Origin: Carposina sasakii
Lineage: Eukaryota; Arthropoda; Insecta; Lepidoptera; Carposinidae
DNA length: 64,000 bases
Direction: 5' to 3'
NCBI GenBank assembly: GCA_014607495.2
Contig: CP053162.1
Coordinates: forward strand, 4,906,469-4,970,468
Part shown: one piece after another, positions 12,691 through 24,900 of the stretch
Numbering within the stretch: the stretch's first letter is position 1
Layout: the number at the start of each line of letters is the position of its first letter
Notes under the pieces: generated by a model
What the model saw: the letters and a program-made list of their open reading frames with translations, nothing else
What the model was told of the DNA's origin: nothing
Databases searched by the model: none
Program-made: the position numbers and the translations under genes

Positions 12691-13500
12691 CATATTAAAT
12701 ACTATCAATTCAATCATAACTAATGCCATCTTGACTTCAACTCACTCAATATTGACGAACTCGTAATGGCTGCCGACTGATTCGAGCCCCTAATTCCCTT
12801 AAAGTTTCCAGCTGGAACGAAAGCGAAACGGAACCGTTGTAGAAGCACAGTAGGAATAATTACTTTACGATGACGAAATTAGACACATTTCAGCACGAGA
12901 CAGATATTTGTTTTTATTCTGTCATGCTCGCGACCGCTGCGTGCTACAATATATTATTTATCTTGTTACTCAGGCGTTAAGTAAATATTGATTCGTACCG
13001 CATTTCGTCATACATTCGTCAATGGTTGCGTTTCGACTGAATTTTTTTGCGGAATTGTCCCCCAGGTCCGGAAACGATCCAATTTACACCCAGATATGTG
13101 ATATGTATACGTTATACAAAAGTTGTATATACAAATTATGTACATACAAGATAGCGATTAGCTCGTCTGACTTCACATGGGAATTGACGGTTAATTATAA
13201 TATCAATCCAAGAGTAAATTTAGCTATTAGTGTGAGTAGTTTGATTCAGTTGATTATAGACATATTTCATTGGATGTGTGCTGACTTTATGTTAACATAT
13301 TCAAATCAAATCAATAAGTTAAGCAAATGCAATTTTTACTCCGATTTTAAATGATTTCTACTTGCCTTGATTTATAAATATTATATGAGGTGTTTTTAAA
13401 TTATTAAAGTTCCCTATAACACAAGACTAGGTCACAGGGCGTTAATTAGCGATGTGTTTTTAAAAGTTTTTTGAAATAATTCAATTATTAGAATGACAGG

Positions 13501-13778
13501 ACAGGGTGTAACAAAAGGAGTATGTTCCGAATGTGATGAATATAACCCACTAATAGAACCATGGAGAAGAAAGAAGAAATAAATTATACCTTCTTCATGA
13601 ATAGAACTTACCCATTTTTAAACTCGAATATACATGTTTAATTTTTAAGGCTGTATGAAAATTATTCTTGCAATATCTGCAAAAATAAATATATTATTTC
13701 GAGTATTTAATTTTGTGCGAGTATACGGAGTTATCTTCATAGCATTTCGCTTGACATAATCCTTTTATTACACCCTGT
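13501..13778. mobile_element. About 277-bp MITE with CAGGGTGTAAC terminal inverted repeats
   Basis: The left end ACAGGGTGTAACAAAAGGA and the right end TCCTTTTATTACACCCTGT form an 18- to 19-bp inverted repeat with one mismatch. The interior is AT-rich without a coding frame. Relatives in this window are at 1-147, 12289-12490 and 49397-49621. No unambiguous target duplication was seen. Confidence 0.65.
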
Positions 13779-14520
13779 TGCATACGTACATATATAGGTA
13801 CACAGCTATGGCCCCAAACAAATACAAAAACAACATAAACCTTTTAAAACTGAAATGTACAACTTATTAAAAAATTACAGATCAAACATCTTACAATACA
13901 AGCCGCCGAATAATAAGTTCGGAAGCATCATTTGCCCTTTACAATAGCTATCAAATTGCGATATCATTACAGGATTCGCTATTAATTTTGATGGCCATTT
14001 AAATGGCTATACGGCTGCCGAATGGCTGGCAGTCAGTCTTTTGTGAGGGCCCCGTAATGGAGGTAATCAGGCCCTTAACGGTTTGATTAAGCCGGCATCT
14101 AAGTCACGTGATATGGGCATTATCTGATTTTTATGCAGGTTTTCTATGCTTTAGCTGTGCTCGTTACTGTTTGGACGAAAAATGGCGTACACTAGCGCCA
14201 CCACACGGAAATATTACTTTGGATAGTTTGGATAAAGATTAAGCATGTTACATAGTAGGCATATTGTAAATAAGAGTATATTTTGCCAATCATTTTATGC
14301 ATATAGCATATAGTTACATATAATGATTTTTATAGCCTAAACCGTGTCCAAGTACTGGGCAAAGGATTATTAACTAACATGCTGTATATTAATCATTTGT
14401 AACATTTTCATTTTCTTTGTGCTACATGCTACTTGCTACGCCGTAGAGCGTCTACGAAAATCTAAAATCTATTTCATTTACTCTACATTACATGTGTTAC
14501 ATCTGTGAATGTTTTTTATT

Positions 14521-14680
14521 GAAGTACTAGTGGACGCCCGCGATAAAAAGTAGCCTATGTATTAATCCAGGATGTCAGCTAACTTCATACCAAATTTTAT
14601 TAAAATCGCTTTAGCCGTTTTTACGTGAAAGAGTAATAAACATCCATCCATACTTACAAACTTTCGCATTTATAATATTA
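14521..14680 (-). mobile_element. Helitron-like non-autonomous copy
   Basis: Read on the minus strand it goes from TAATATTATAAATGCGAAAG through ATGTTTATTACTCTTTCACG to a 3' end GCGGGCGTCCACTAGT. The 5' TAATATTATAAATGCGAAAG and 3' CGTCCACTAGT are the usual ends of Lep1-like Helitrons in Lepidoptera. It abuts the hairpin at 14681-14760. Confidence 0.5.
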
Positions 14681-14760
14681 TACTATACGCCAATAGTCCT
14701 GGCACACGCAGTCATAAAACGTTATATGACAGCGCGTGCCAGGAGCGTTGGCGTATAGTA
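14681..14760. repeat. 80-nt imperfect hairpin
   Basis: Two arms of about 38 nt, starting TACTATACGCCAA and ending TTGGCGTATAGTA, pair at roughly nine positions in ten. The outer 13 bp are perfect, and a second perfect block is TCCTGGCAC/GTGCCAGGA. The loop is only a few nt. The length and the mismatch pattern fit a miRNA precursor or a very small MITE. It sits directly beside a Helitron-like end, which favours a mobile origin. Confidence 0.75.
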
Positions 14761-14939
14761 TAGTAGGATAGCGATGATCAAGATTGTAAGGGAAAGTTAG
14801 ACAATCTAGCTATAAATTCAGTTATTATATGAGTAACCAAAAATGGAGCTTAAAAAACATGTAAGTACCTAAGTAGATACTATGGGAATTCCAAATGTCA
14901 CCTCGTTATAGGCTTGGTGGTAAGTGTATTTGTTTCTTA

Positions 14940-15187
14940 ATAAATAATAAATATAAATAAATAATAAATATTCACACACTACACAACACATTAACCTAGT
15001 CCCACATTAAGATCCCTAAGGTCTTGTGTCGTGGGTACTAAGCAACGGTATATAAATACATAGATAAGTACCTATAGAAACATCCATGACTCGGAAACAA
15101 ACATCGATTTTCATCATATCAATGTATGCACCTACCGGGATTCGAACCCAGGACCTACGGCGTCTACCTACTAGACCAATCGGCCGT
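14940..15187 (-). mobile_element. tRNA-derived SINE, minus strand
   Basis: On the minus strand it starts with ACGGCCGATTGGT (box A region), has the box B phrase GGTTCGAATCC, and continues with TTTCCGAGTCATGGATGTTTC, GTACCCACGACACAAGACC and GGGACTAGG into an AT-rich tail. The plus-strand copy at 52461-52690 matches it block by block. The GGCCGATTGGTGTAG head is a common lepidopteran SINE type. Confidence 0.8.
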
Positions 15188-16958
15188 CAAAATACTATTG
15201 ATAGATAATAATAACCAGTACGCTACAAAAACAAATAATTGACATATCCTATGGTACACATTGTGAATGGGCTAGCTAGCCACTTCACTGATATTGGATT
15301 CTGGCTGGAATTGGTCAAGCACAAACAAACGTATGAATCAATATGTGTGTGTACAGCATTGCTACATTACTGCAGATATCTATTACGACCCAAATAGTAC
15401 TATCCTCTATTATTAGATAATTTACCGGTCTAATCACTAAGACCGAAAATATTCAACTAAAAAAACAACTAACGAAAGATAATAATTAAATTTTTTGTAC
15501 TATCTCTCTCTTTTGCCATATTCACTTTTTTTACGTACCGCAATCCAATCCAAGAATTTCGCGTAAAATTGTGTTTGTTTTTCGTATGAAATATGTATCT
15601 GTACATGTAATATCATATTATCTGTGATATTACGTTCACTTTGATGAAATGCGACACCGAATATTACGTTTTGTTTGCATTTTTGTTTTAACACACCAAA
15701 TTACAAATGGCCGCCTACACGGTTACAAAAGCGAACACCGACCGGCAACTTATTGTGAGGATTTTTCTGGCTTATTGCCAGGAATTACTTCCATTACCTC
15801 CCCATCACAGGGTGGCTTGAGTTATAACAGTAATAGAACTGTTTAGAAATACTGTATTAAATTATTTCTAAACGAGACGCGGCTTGTAATAAAGTGTTGA
15901 ATGTGTTTCGTGAGTTGATAATAATGTAGTAACTTGAAATGCGTTTGTCTCTGGATTTATTGGATAAAATCCGTGAAATGGGACTGATATTAATATAACT
16001 ATAGAAGTAATGCCATTGGGATGGCCTATAAAATAAATACATAGTTAGGTAAATTGGTATCTTCTTCTATTGCTTCTTTCTGAAACAGAGAGAAAAACCG
16101 GTCACATTCCACACATGATTATTTACGATTTTAGGAAAACCATAGATGTAGAGAAATTGTTGAGGTTTTAAACTATCCTAAATGATGCCCACAAATAGCC
16201 TTACCAATGGTTTTATCTATGTTTTGCGCTATATCCAACTCCTTGACAGAAGTCAAGGTTCATAAAAATAAAGTTGCAGGAAAGTGTTCATAATGTTTAC
16301 GGTCATTGTTACTTTGTTTCAAATGGCTAATTGAATTTCTAATGGACATTTTTACTATCTGAACTGAATGTTATTTGTAATTTAATAGAGTTTTAAATTG
16401 TGTTCTTAACTTGTTATTCTATCAGAGCCATAATGGAAGTTGGAAAACTATATTATGCGGCTACGCTTCTCTTATATTTTCCGGAATAAATTACCTTATT
16501 AGCAACTGCTTATTACTTTAGTTGCAAATGCAGCAAAGATTATTATGTGTGTGAAGTTAGCACCGCTAATTTCCAATTTCCAAAATGGCGGTTCAAACTT
16601 TACACACTTAAATTATTCGAGCACTATAAATTAGTGTAACTATGGCTTAGTGTAACTAGATACGGTTATGATAATACAAAAAAAACAATTGGTTTGTTTA
16701 ACATTCAACTGTACCTGGGTCAAGTTAATATTGGGTCAGGTTAATATTATTACTCCTGTGCTAGGGGTTACCCTAGAAAATTCAATTCAAACAAGTTTAC
16801 CAGAAATACCCTAGAGGTGGTGCACTTACCTTTCTTAAATAGATAGCATGCTGGAATAGGGATGTGGCAAAACGTGACAACGGAACTTTACTATTTCATT
16901 TAGTCATTCAACTCGACTACCAAGATAACAAGGATTTCTTGTGACATTTTTCTTTATA

Positions 16959-17031
16959 CAGTAGAACACCGATTATCCGAATTAATTGGGACCGGGGTCA
17001 ATTCGGATAGTTGAAAATTCGGATAATCGGA
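16959..17031. mobile_element. Pogo/Tigger-like terminal fragment
   Basis: It reads CAGTAGAACACCGATTATCCG, then GGGACCGGGGTCAATTCGGATA and a complementary ATTCGGATAATCGG. The CAGTxxAACxxCGATTATCCGA start and the ATTCGGATAATCGG repeats are characteristic of pogo/Tigger-type ends. No transposase frame follows; only one end is evident. Confidence 0.45.
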
Positions 17032-17992
17032 CATACCTAGACTGGTAATAAAGAAAAACGAACTGTCACACATAGAATAAACTTATAAGCCGCGCGACGC
17101 AAAACATGTACGGTGTTATTACAAAAGAACGCCTAAAGTTAGACTCGATAAATATGAAATTATTTTTAGCTGTAAAAATACTACACGTTTGAAATAGTAA
17201 TTCAATATAATTTTTTCGGAAAATATCTAGAGTTCGGTATTATACAATACCGAAACAAAAATAAACTCGTCGTGTTCACATCACTAAACATCACAGGTGC
17301 GCGCTTCCAGATTAAACTAGATGAGATCATTTCACGGGATATTGCCGGCTCAATCGCTCTTCATTGGGTAATTGTACGTATTACGTCCTGCCCACACCTA
17401 TGTTACAATGTAGTTGTCTATCCCTGTCTCTGAGGAATTAAAAGCCAATCTCCTGCATACACCAGGTTAAATACTATTAACCACTCTAAAGATTGTTGAA
17501 CAAATTGTTGTATAGTACAATTCAATGCAATTCCTGTGCTGATGCGGGGCTTCGCTGGAATACATCAGCTACATATCTTTCCGTGCATGTCGTCAGGCAT
17601 TCTCTCAGACTATAAGCTAGCAACTTGACACTGGTTATTTACATCTGTCCACGACTTTGCTAAACGTGGCCGTAGGGTCTCTTTTACGATGTTGCAGTTC
17701 TGGAAATCCTATTTCGGAAGTATATGTATGTAATGCAATTTTATGATGACCATAAGTACCGCGGGACCAACTTTCAGTTCGTGAGTTGGTACCTATAATT
17801 AAAAAAATAATACCTAAACGGCTTAGAAGTAACTGCAATTTAAAAACGGTCCCGCCATCCTATGTGACTATAGTTGACTATGATTTGGATTTGTTCCATT
17901 ACTTACCCACTACACACAATCTGAGGATAGTTTGGTGTTAGGTGGTTTTTGACAAACTATTGTAAAGACTTGTCTGCGAAATTGGTATTGTA

Positions 17993-18310
17993 TTCGTCAT
18001 CAGCCTATTGCAGTCCACTGCTGGACGTAGGCCTCCCCCAGTGTACGCCACATGGCTCGAATCTCCCGTTTTTGCCATCCAGTCACTACCAGCCATCCTC
18101 TTTAAGTCATCGGTCCATCTGGCCGGAGGGCGCCCAACGCTACGCTTGCCGAGGCGCGGTCTCCATTCGAGAACCCGTTTACTCCACCGTCCATCGGTTC
18201 TACGACAGATGTGGCCGGCCCACTGCCACTTCAGTCTGCTACATTTCGAGACTATGTCTGTCACTTTGGTCTTCTGCCGGATAATCTCATTTCGGACTTT
18301 GTATTGTATT
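17993..18310 (-). pseudogene. 3' end of an RTE-type LINE, frame broken
   Basis: The minus-strand frame carries the conserved C-terminal region of RTE reverse-transcriptase proteins: VTDIVSKCSRLKWQWAGH, then RRTDGRW, VLEWRPR, GKRSVGRPPARWTDD. After DWM the frame shifts. The bases that should encode the usual YVQQWT end (GGCCTACGTCCAGCAGTGG) are still present in another frame, followed by CAATAGGCTGATGA, the element's 3' terminus. No upstream endonuclease or reverse-transcriptase core remains, so this is a 5'-truncated dead copy, as is usual for LINEs. Confidence 0.85.
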
Positions 18311-18771
18311 AAACATCATCATTTCAAAAACATGTGATTTTAATTATTTCACCTTATTTTCCAGCACAAGCCCGGTTTAAATTATAACAGGTTCACGGAC
18401 TAACTGTGAATAATAGGTTGTACCCAGATAGGTAACGAGTAACTTCGTGTCATCGCCAAAGTTTGCAGTGTCGGAACTTGTGAATTTATGGCTAGACGAA
18501 TACTTTACATACTTAATGAAGCATTTAATAATTATAGTCTAAGTAAGGATAGAACGACATATTATTATGAAATAAAATGTTATTTTGATGTTACGCAAGT
18601 AAATAATGCTGTAGCGGAGATAGATAATTATGGGTATGTAGAGTGTGTTTAATTATAATTCTTTGTTATACCTACATACAAAATTAATAAAAAGGGTACC
18701 TAACCATATTTTATATAATGCTTATAATCTTATGTCATGTTACCTAACAAACACCTTTGCCATTGTTACAG

Positions 18772-18935
18772 ATTCTACTGGGACCTCTGCATGCTGCTCC
18801 TCCTGGTAGCGAACCTCATCATCCTGCCGGTCGCCATCTCCTTCTTCAACGACGACCTGAGCACGCGCTGGATTGCCTTCAACTGTCTGTCGGACACAAT
18901 ATTCCTTATAGATATCGTTGTTAATTTTAGAACAG
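18772..18935 (+). CDS. Ih: HCN exon: S1 and start of S2
   Basis: The acceptor is TTGTTACAG before 18772 and the donor GTAAAT follows 18935. The exon enters in phase 2 (one base completes an Arg codon) and leaves in phase 1. It encodes the S1 helix, the S1-S2 loop ([10 protein letters not shown]) and the start of S2 ending NFRT. Confidence 0.95.
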
Positions 18936-21900
18936 GTAAATCTTAACTAATTCTTATTGCATTGCATATAATCCTGTTAACTTACGAATTACAACAAACT
19001 TAAAATTTACATGTGTGTGTGACGTATATTACAAATTACATCGATACCCAAGAACATAAAGGTTAAGCTACCAACATTTAAATAAAAAAATAAATGGATT
19101 TCCGGATATATCAACCTTAACAAAAGTATTTTTTACCAGAAATATTTTTTACATAATGTCTATCAATAAAGTGAATCTATGTAAGACTGCTGTGCATATA
19201 TCATTGATTTTCTTTATTATGTTTCATTATTTCAGGAATTATGCAGCAAGATAATGCAGAACAAGTGATATTAGATCCCAAGTTAATAGCGAAGCACTAT
19301 TTAAGGACCTGGTTCTTCCTGGACCTCATCTCTAGTATACCACTAGATTATATTTTCTTGATCTTCAATCAGGTAAACGTACGTTGCAATTTGGCCGTGT
19401 TGTTTTACTACTATTAATCTGTCTTTATGTTTTTTGATATTCTGTTTCAGCTTTTGGGTGTTTATTTGTTTAAATAGGCAAATTCAGTTGATTTCCGTTA
19501 GAGTTTTAGTTTGTCATTGTTTCTTTTTTCCCAAACCACCACGAATCGTCAACGCGCCATCGTGTATCGATTTTATCTCGTGTTTCGCAGTTTTTATGAG
19601 AACGAGTAAAGGTTTGACTGAAGCACCATAGAAACATATTTCATCAGTTTTCAAAATTTTATATTTTTCACTTCTTTTTCTATATGCACGAATAGTATTG
19701 TTGGTAACCCATATGATTTGTTCTTCAGTTAATTATTCACCTAATAATGTTTTTTTTTTTCTTTCTAAAAATTTTAACATGATCGTATGGGATACTTACT
19801 TGATTCTTGAATAATATTTTCGTTCACTTATATTTCACACGTTTCAATTTTCAATTAGCACTTGCCGTACGTCTTCTAACTCTAAACTTATTAGTAGGAG
19901 CACTCTGGTTTCAAAGAACAATGGGAAAAGTTGGTAACACTCAATACCTATAGAGATACTTTACTCATAAGTGAATTAGTACCAACTGCAAAACATAGTT
20001 TGTACTTTATTACTTTTATATCCAAAATTATCAGTTTTTGATGTTCGAATTTATGCCATTAGTAACTTACCTATAATTGAAAACAATTAATGTAGGTACC
20101 TACTGTTATAGATTATTGAAAAAAGGAGACTAAAAATATGTTACAAAAATTATTAATAAAGAATTTTTTTTTCACCCGAGTGAGATAAAAATATCTGTTG
20201 ATGGCATAATTGGTGATAATGTTATGGTCTGAGTGAGTTGTGACTCTTTCCCTATTGGATTGGATATCAGGTCCAATATGTGGTTCCCATTCTCTTTAGT
20301 TATTTTATAACGCACGTATACTTTCTCTTTTCTAAGGAGTGACAGGATTGAGGTGTTAAGCATGATAATGGACCTTTCTTTTTAACAGTTCTTCCGCTCT
20401 AATTGTTTTCTGTTCACAACTCTGAACACTACTACACAGTACTTCCTGATTCTAATAACAACACGACCGAATTGTATTAATAATATTTCATTATCAACAT
20501 TAACAATATCTTACATAATTTGTTTAAAAAATATGCCAAAATATTTTATTAATTATCTACAAACAAAATCACAAACATTGTTATTCAATTTCTAATATTT
20601 TAAAGATCTTTATTAACAAGCGCTTCAGCACTTTTGTTTGGCTGATCTATAACTTTAATGCCAGCGATGCATGTCTTTTTTCAATTTACACTGTAAAAAT
20701 GCATCATCCATCATCGACGCCTTGTTCCTTCCCAATCTAATGTACTATGGTTTTTGGCAGGATTTTAGTGAAAGCTTTCAAATTCTTCACGCGGGCCGAG
20801 CGTTGCGGATACTGCGGTTAGCGAAGCTGCTGTCGCTGGTGAGGCTGCTCCGGCTGTCCAGGCTCGTGCGATATGTATCCCAGTGGGAGGAAGTATATGT
20901 AAGCCATCATCTTTACTAACTCTCACCTGTGGATTCTCTACTACCTGACCACTACTGTACTCTAACACTGCTCTAACACCATTACGCTCACATATACTTT
21001 AACATGATTTAACACTATACTAAAACGCCCTTTAAATATTGAAGTCACTATAAATAATGCGAAATTTAAACTGTTATGAAATTGTATTTTAAAAACGAGT
21101 TAATCGTTTATTCCCTAATGTTTAATTTGACAGTGTTGATTAATTTGAAATTGTTCTAGATTGTAGTGATCCTATGAAGTGACGTTTTGATGTAATCCTG
21201 TAATTATACCAATCCCACCCCCACTGTATGTGAGCCCCACGTCCCGCTCTGCACTTCTCTACTGCTTCTCTGCAAGCTTTTTCTGCCTGAGCACGCTCTC
21301 ACTCGTGACGTCTTAATCTATCTCTTCTTTCTGCGCCCGCGCCGCGTACAACGAGCCAACCCAAATCGTCCCCCAAATGCCATAGACAATTTAATTTGCC
21401 AAACTGTTCATTTATTATTTTGCCGCTTTTTCGGAGCCTATTTATAGCAATGATACGCTGACGCCAAGCTGTTAAAACAATCAGCACATAAAAATCGGCA
21501 AACCCATGTTTTAGATGATCATTAACGCGTTGTCCTTGCAAATTTCTTAGCGTCAAGCAAAACAAAATAAAGGATCATTAACTACAAATGCCAATAGATT
21601 AAGTAAAACTAGTGCTAGTATCAAATAATAAAAAAATTGTTGGGGGCATTCTTGTATCAAACCGTAAGTCTATACGAAATCGCGTGAATGCGGAGCGGAG
21701 AGTCAGTGAGAAGTGGAGTACGGGGAGGGTGGTGGCGTCATCGCAGTGACGGCGTTGTGTGCAGATGAGTCCGGCGCCGGCGCCGCGCACCGAGCCGGGC
21801 GACGACGGCAGCTCGCGCGACCTGGCCTCGCAGGTGCCGCATGCCCGCGCTAGCACTAGCTTAGGGGCCTAGCCCGCGTCCGCTCGTATCTGTGTTAGTG

Positions 21901-24900
21901 CATCCTCTGTGTGTGCCCGCACGCGCCCCTGACCCGCCCCGCAACCCCCGCGTGACCTTCGCCCGCCGTACCTGTTCTCTCTCCAGGCGCGCCTGGCTCT
22001 CTTCCTACTATCTCGTGTTTCTCGCTTGTTTTCTAGATCTTGCAGAATCTTCAAAAAAAGCGCACGGAACGGAGGGGACGCCTCAGCTCCGACGTTGCCA
22101 AAAAGAAGGGTCACACCAAAAGCAATCTTATCTTCAAGGTAACAGGGTCGGCACGAGCCGGCGTGCATGTGCTCGTTCGCCCGCTTAGCATGTGGCCGGC
22201 GCCGCCCGGCGTCCTATAGACCGTTGCGCTCGCTTCGCTTCCTCTCTCTCTGACTACTTGCATTTCTGTTTCCGACCCTCGTCCCACGGGTGGCCGCGCG
22301 GGTGTCGCGCGTGCGAGCGGCGGATCGCGCGACCGTGCGGCGGCCGCGGCCGCGCGACCCTTCGCATCGCCGCCCACCAAGCATGCTCGCTCGACAGTCT
22401 CACGCGTCTCATTTTTTTTCACTCTTCTTTATGAATCCATTGGTAGAGAATCATCGCGATGCTTAATATCGAGCGTCTTTGTCGCGCGCAGTCCGCACGG
22501 CTTCCTTTAGAGGCGACATCACAATTTAACTCGAACTTGATACCTTGTATTCTCTTTTCAGTTCCTCAATATGGCATCTGTATTTATGCGGATATTCAAC
22601 CTTATCTGCATGATGCTGTTGATTGGGCATTGGTCCGGATGTCTACAGTTCCTCGTTCCTATGCTCCAAGGGTTTCCACCAAACTCTTGGGTTGCAATAA
22701 ATGAACTCCAGGTATTGTATCACGTCTTAAAAGAAATGATAGAGGGCGGCATCACCATTAGGTAGATTAAATTATTATTAAGTACCAACTTTGATCGGTT
22801 TTCCAGGAAGCGTTCTGGTTGGAGCAATACTCGTGGGCGCTCTTCAAGGCAATGTCCCACATGCTTTGCATCGGATATGGCCGCTTCCCACCGCAGTCAC
22901 TTACGGACATGTGGCTCACCATGCTGTCAATGATCTCCGGAGCCACGTGCTACGCACTCTTCCTTGGACACGCAACCAATCTCATTCAGTCCCTCGACTC
23001 CTCAAGAAGACAGTACAGAGAAAAGGTTGGTCTTATCTTACCTTTTGGGAACTACCTTCTCTATCTGGGTGACGTACGGCATCAGGAAATGATAAACCGT
23101 TATGAACAACTCCATGGCTAACTCTATTCCTTTAAATATTTAGGGCCACAATTTAAACTTGATTATTATTTAATTATCTTGCATTGCATACTTTCATCTT
23201 CTTTTTTACTGATACTAAATTACCTGTTGCCTGTTTCAGAGATTAGACGTGAGTATCGATGGAATGTGTGTACCGTGTGTTGTTGTTCTTTGGAGGAATA
23301 TTTTCGAAAATCATTTATCGTGCACTTAACCCTCATCTTTCCACATAATAACATTTTTTGGGTCAATCTACATGGAGGAGTGTTCATAACAGTTTTCTAC
23401 ATCGGTAGCACTAACCATCTCATTTCCTGGATGCGGTTGTCGATGTATTTTCATATACAAAATCATTGATACGTGATTGATACGTTTTTAACTGTAGCTT
23501 TATTGGAAATTTTAAGAGATGCTATCTCATGGGTCTAGGTTCAGCGTGGGTCTGCAGATGGTCTTTGCAATTTTCAACCATCTTCAAATAATTACGGATG
23601 TCTAATGTTACTCTACGATTATTACATACGTGAAGGCATCTTATATCAACTTTATTTATCTAGCGACACAGGCGAGAATTTCACAGATATAAATTGGTAG
23701 TTGGTTAATTACGTTGGTCTTTCTTGGTCACAGATTTAGCATAACAGTGTGAGCTTCTGTAGCGTGATTTTTGGACTCAAAACTTTGGTGGTGCAGATTT
23801 CCTATTCAAAGATATGTGATGCTAGTTCCCTGCTACTTTTTAAAACTAGAATACAAATAAATATGAGTGATTTAAGAATGTATATGACGCATAAACTGTT
23901 AACTACAGGAACCACATAATTTTGAATAGGTCGGAATTTATAAAGAATCCTTATACCTTTCTATCATGTTCTTATCTTAATTTCCAGGTCAAACAAGTTG
24001 AAGAATACATGGCATATCGTAAGTTACCACGAGAGATGCGACAACGAATAACAGAGTACTTCGAGCATCGATACCAGGGCAAGTTCTTCGACGAGGAGCT
24101 GATTCTGGGAGAGTTGAGCGAGAAGCTCCGGGAGGATGTGATCAACTACAACTGTCGGTCGCTGGTAGCGTCCGTGCCATTCTTCGCCAATGCAGATTCT
24201 AACTTTGTGTCGGATGTCGTCACTAAGCTACGTTACGAAGTCTTCCAGCCAGGTATATTATATAATTCTTGTTCGGAGGTTGTCCGAATATAAACTAATA
24301 GGACTGATTAAATGATAATTCACTGTTATAATAAAGTCAAAATGTATTGGTCACTAAAGATTATAATAATATGAGGTATGAAACTGATGAACGAGAACGC
24401 GCGGCCCGATTGATTGCCTAATGCGAACTGATTGGAAAATTGATGATATTAACATAATTGTCTACAATAAGGTAAATTAGGTCAACTGTGTACGTGTTTA
24501 CTCGTACATATTCCCGGGCGCGAGATGAGGATTAGTAGTGATGAAATGATCACGATTTACAAGGGTGATATACAATTTGCGCTTAAAATAAAATGTTAGG
24601 TACGCTTGTTAGTACTGATAATGAGTTTAAAGGATGATTGGACAAATTAAAATACGAGTAATTTAAATAACAATATTAATGTTCTGCACTTGTTATAGGA
24701 AAAACGGATCGAAGCACAACGGGAGATGTGCCTTTATTAAACTTTGTCACGCGCGCACTTTTTATTGGTAACTCACACAACTCACTCATGTTATGCACTT
24801 CACTACACTGATTAACACTTGGATGCAGCATCGATACTGGCGCTGCAGCGAGTGCGGCTGCCGGCGCCGCTTTCGCCCGCCGGCAAAAGCGCTGCCAGGA

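Larger units (their letters stand above)
1..18771. other. Gene-free stretch upstream of the HCN S1 exon
   Basis: I recognise no protein-coding gene here. The S1 exon of the HCN channel at 18772 starts in splice phase 2, so at least one N-terminal exon must lie further 5'. I did not find one in this stretch, which is therefore either a long 5' intron or partly intergenic. What it does hold is repeats: CAGGGTGT-type MITE copies, an 813-bp inverted-repeat element, a tRNA-like SINE head, Helitron-like pieces, an RTE fragment, a tRNA-SINE and two striking hairpins, each listed separately. Open frames of 60-143 codons in this stretch show no domain, coding bias or splice context. A very short exon could have been missed. 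Confidence 0.6.
21690..22430. other. GC- and CpG-rich island inside an HCN intron
   Basis: Within an otherwise AT-rich intron this stretch has runs such as GGCGCCGGCGCCGCG and CGGCGGCCGCGGCCGCGCG with many CpG. It surrounds the S4-S5 cassette exon. Several open frames on both strands here are by-products of the composition. The density could reflect an internal promoter, a splicing-control region or extra alternative exons. Confidence 0.7.

Noticed and set aside
13022..13354. 110-codon open frame on the plus strand with a hydrophobic stretch
   Set aside because: The hydrophobicity follows from T-rich codons; no homology that I recognise and no gene signals.
15649..15846. 65-codon frame with a signal-peptide-like start (MRHRILRFVCIFVL)
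   Set aside because: The downstream part shows no pattern, an opposite-strand frame overlaps it, and no splice or polyadenylation context supports a gene.
19373..20760. An alternative S4 exon between the S3 and S4 exons of HCN
   Set aside because: I looked for a second Arg-rich S4 or loop exon and saw only AT-rich intron sequence.
22111..22434. 80-103-codon frames on both strands in the GC-rich HCN intron
   Set aside because: They arise from the scarcity of stop codons in GC-rich DNA; Arg/Ala-rich nonsense composition on both strands.
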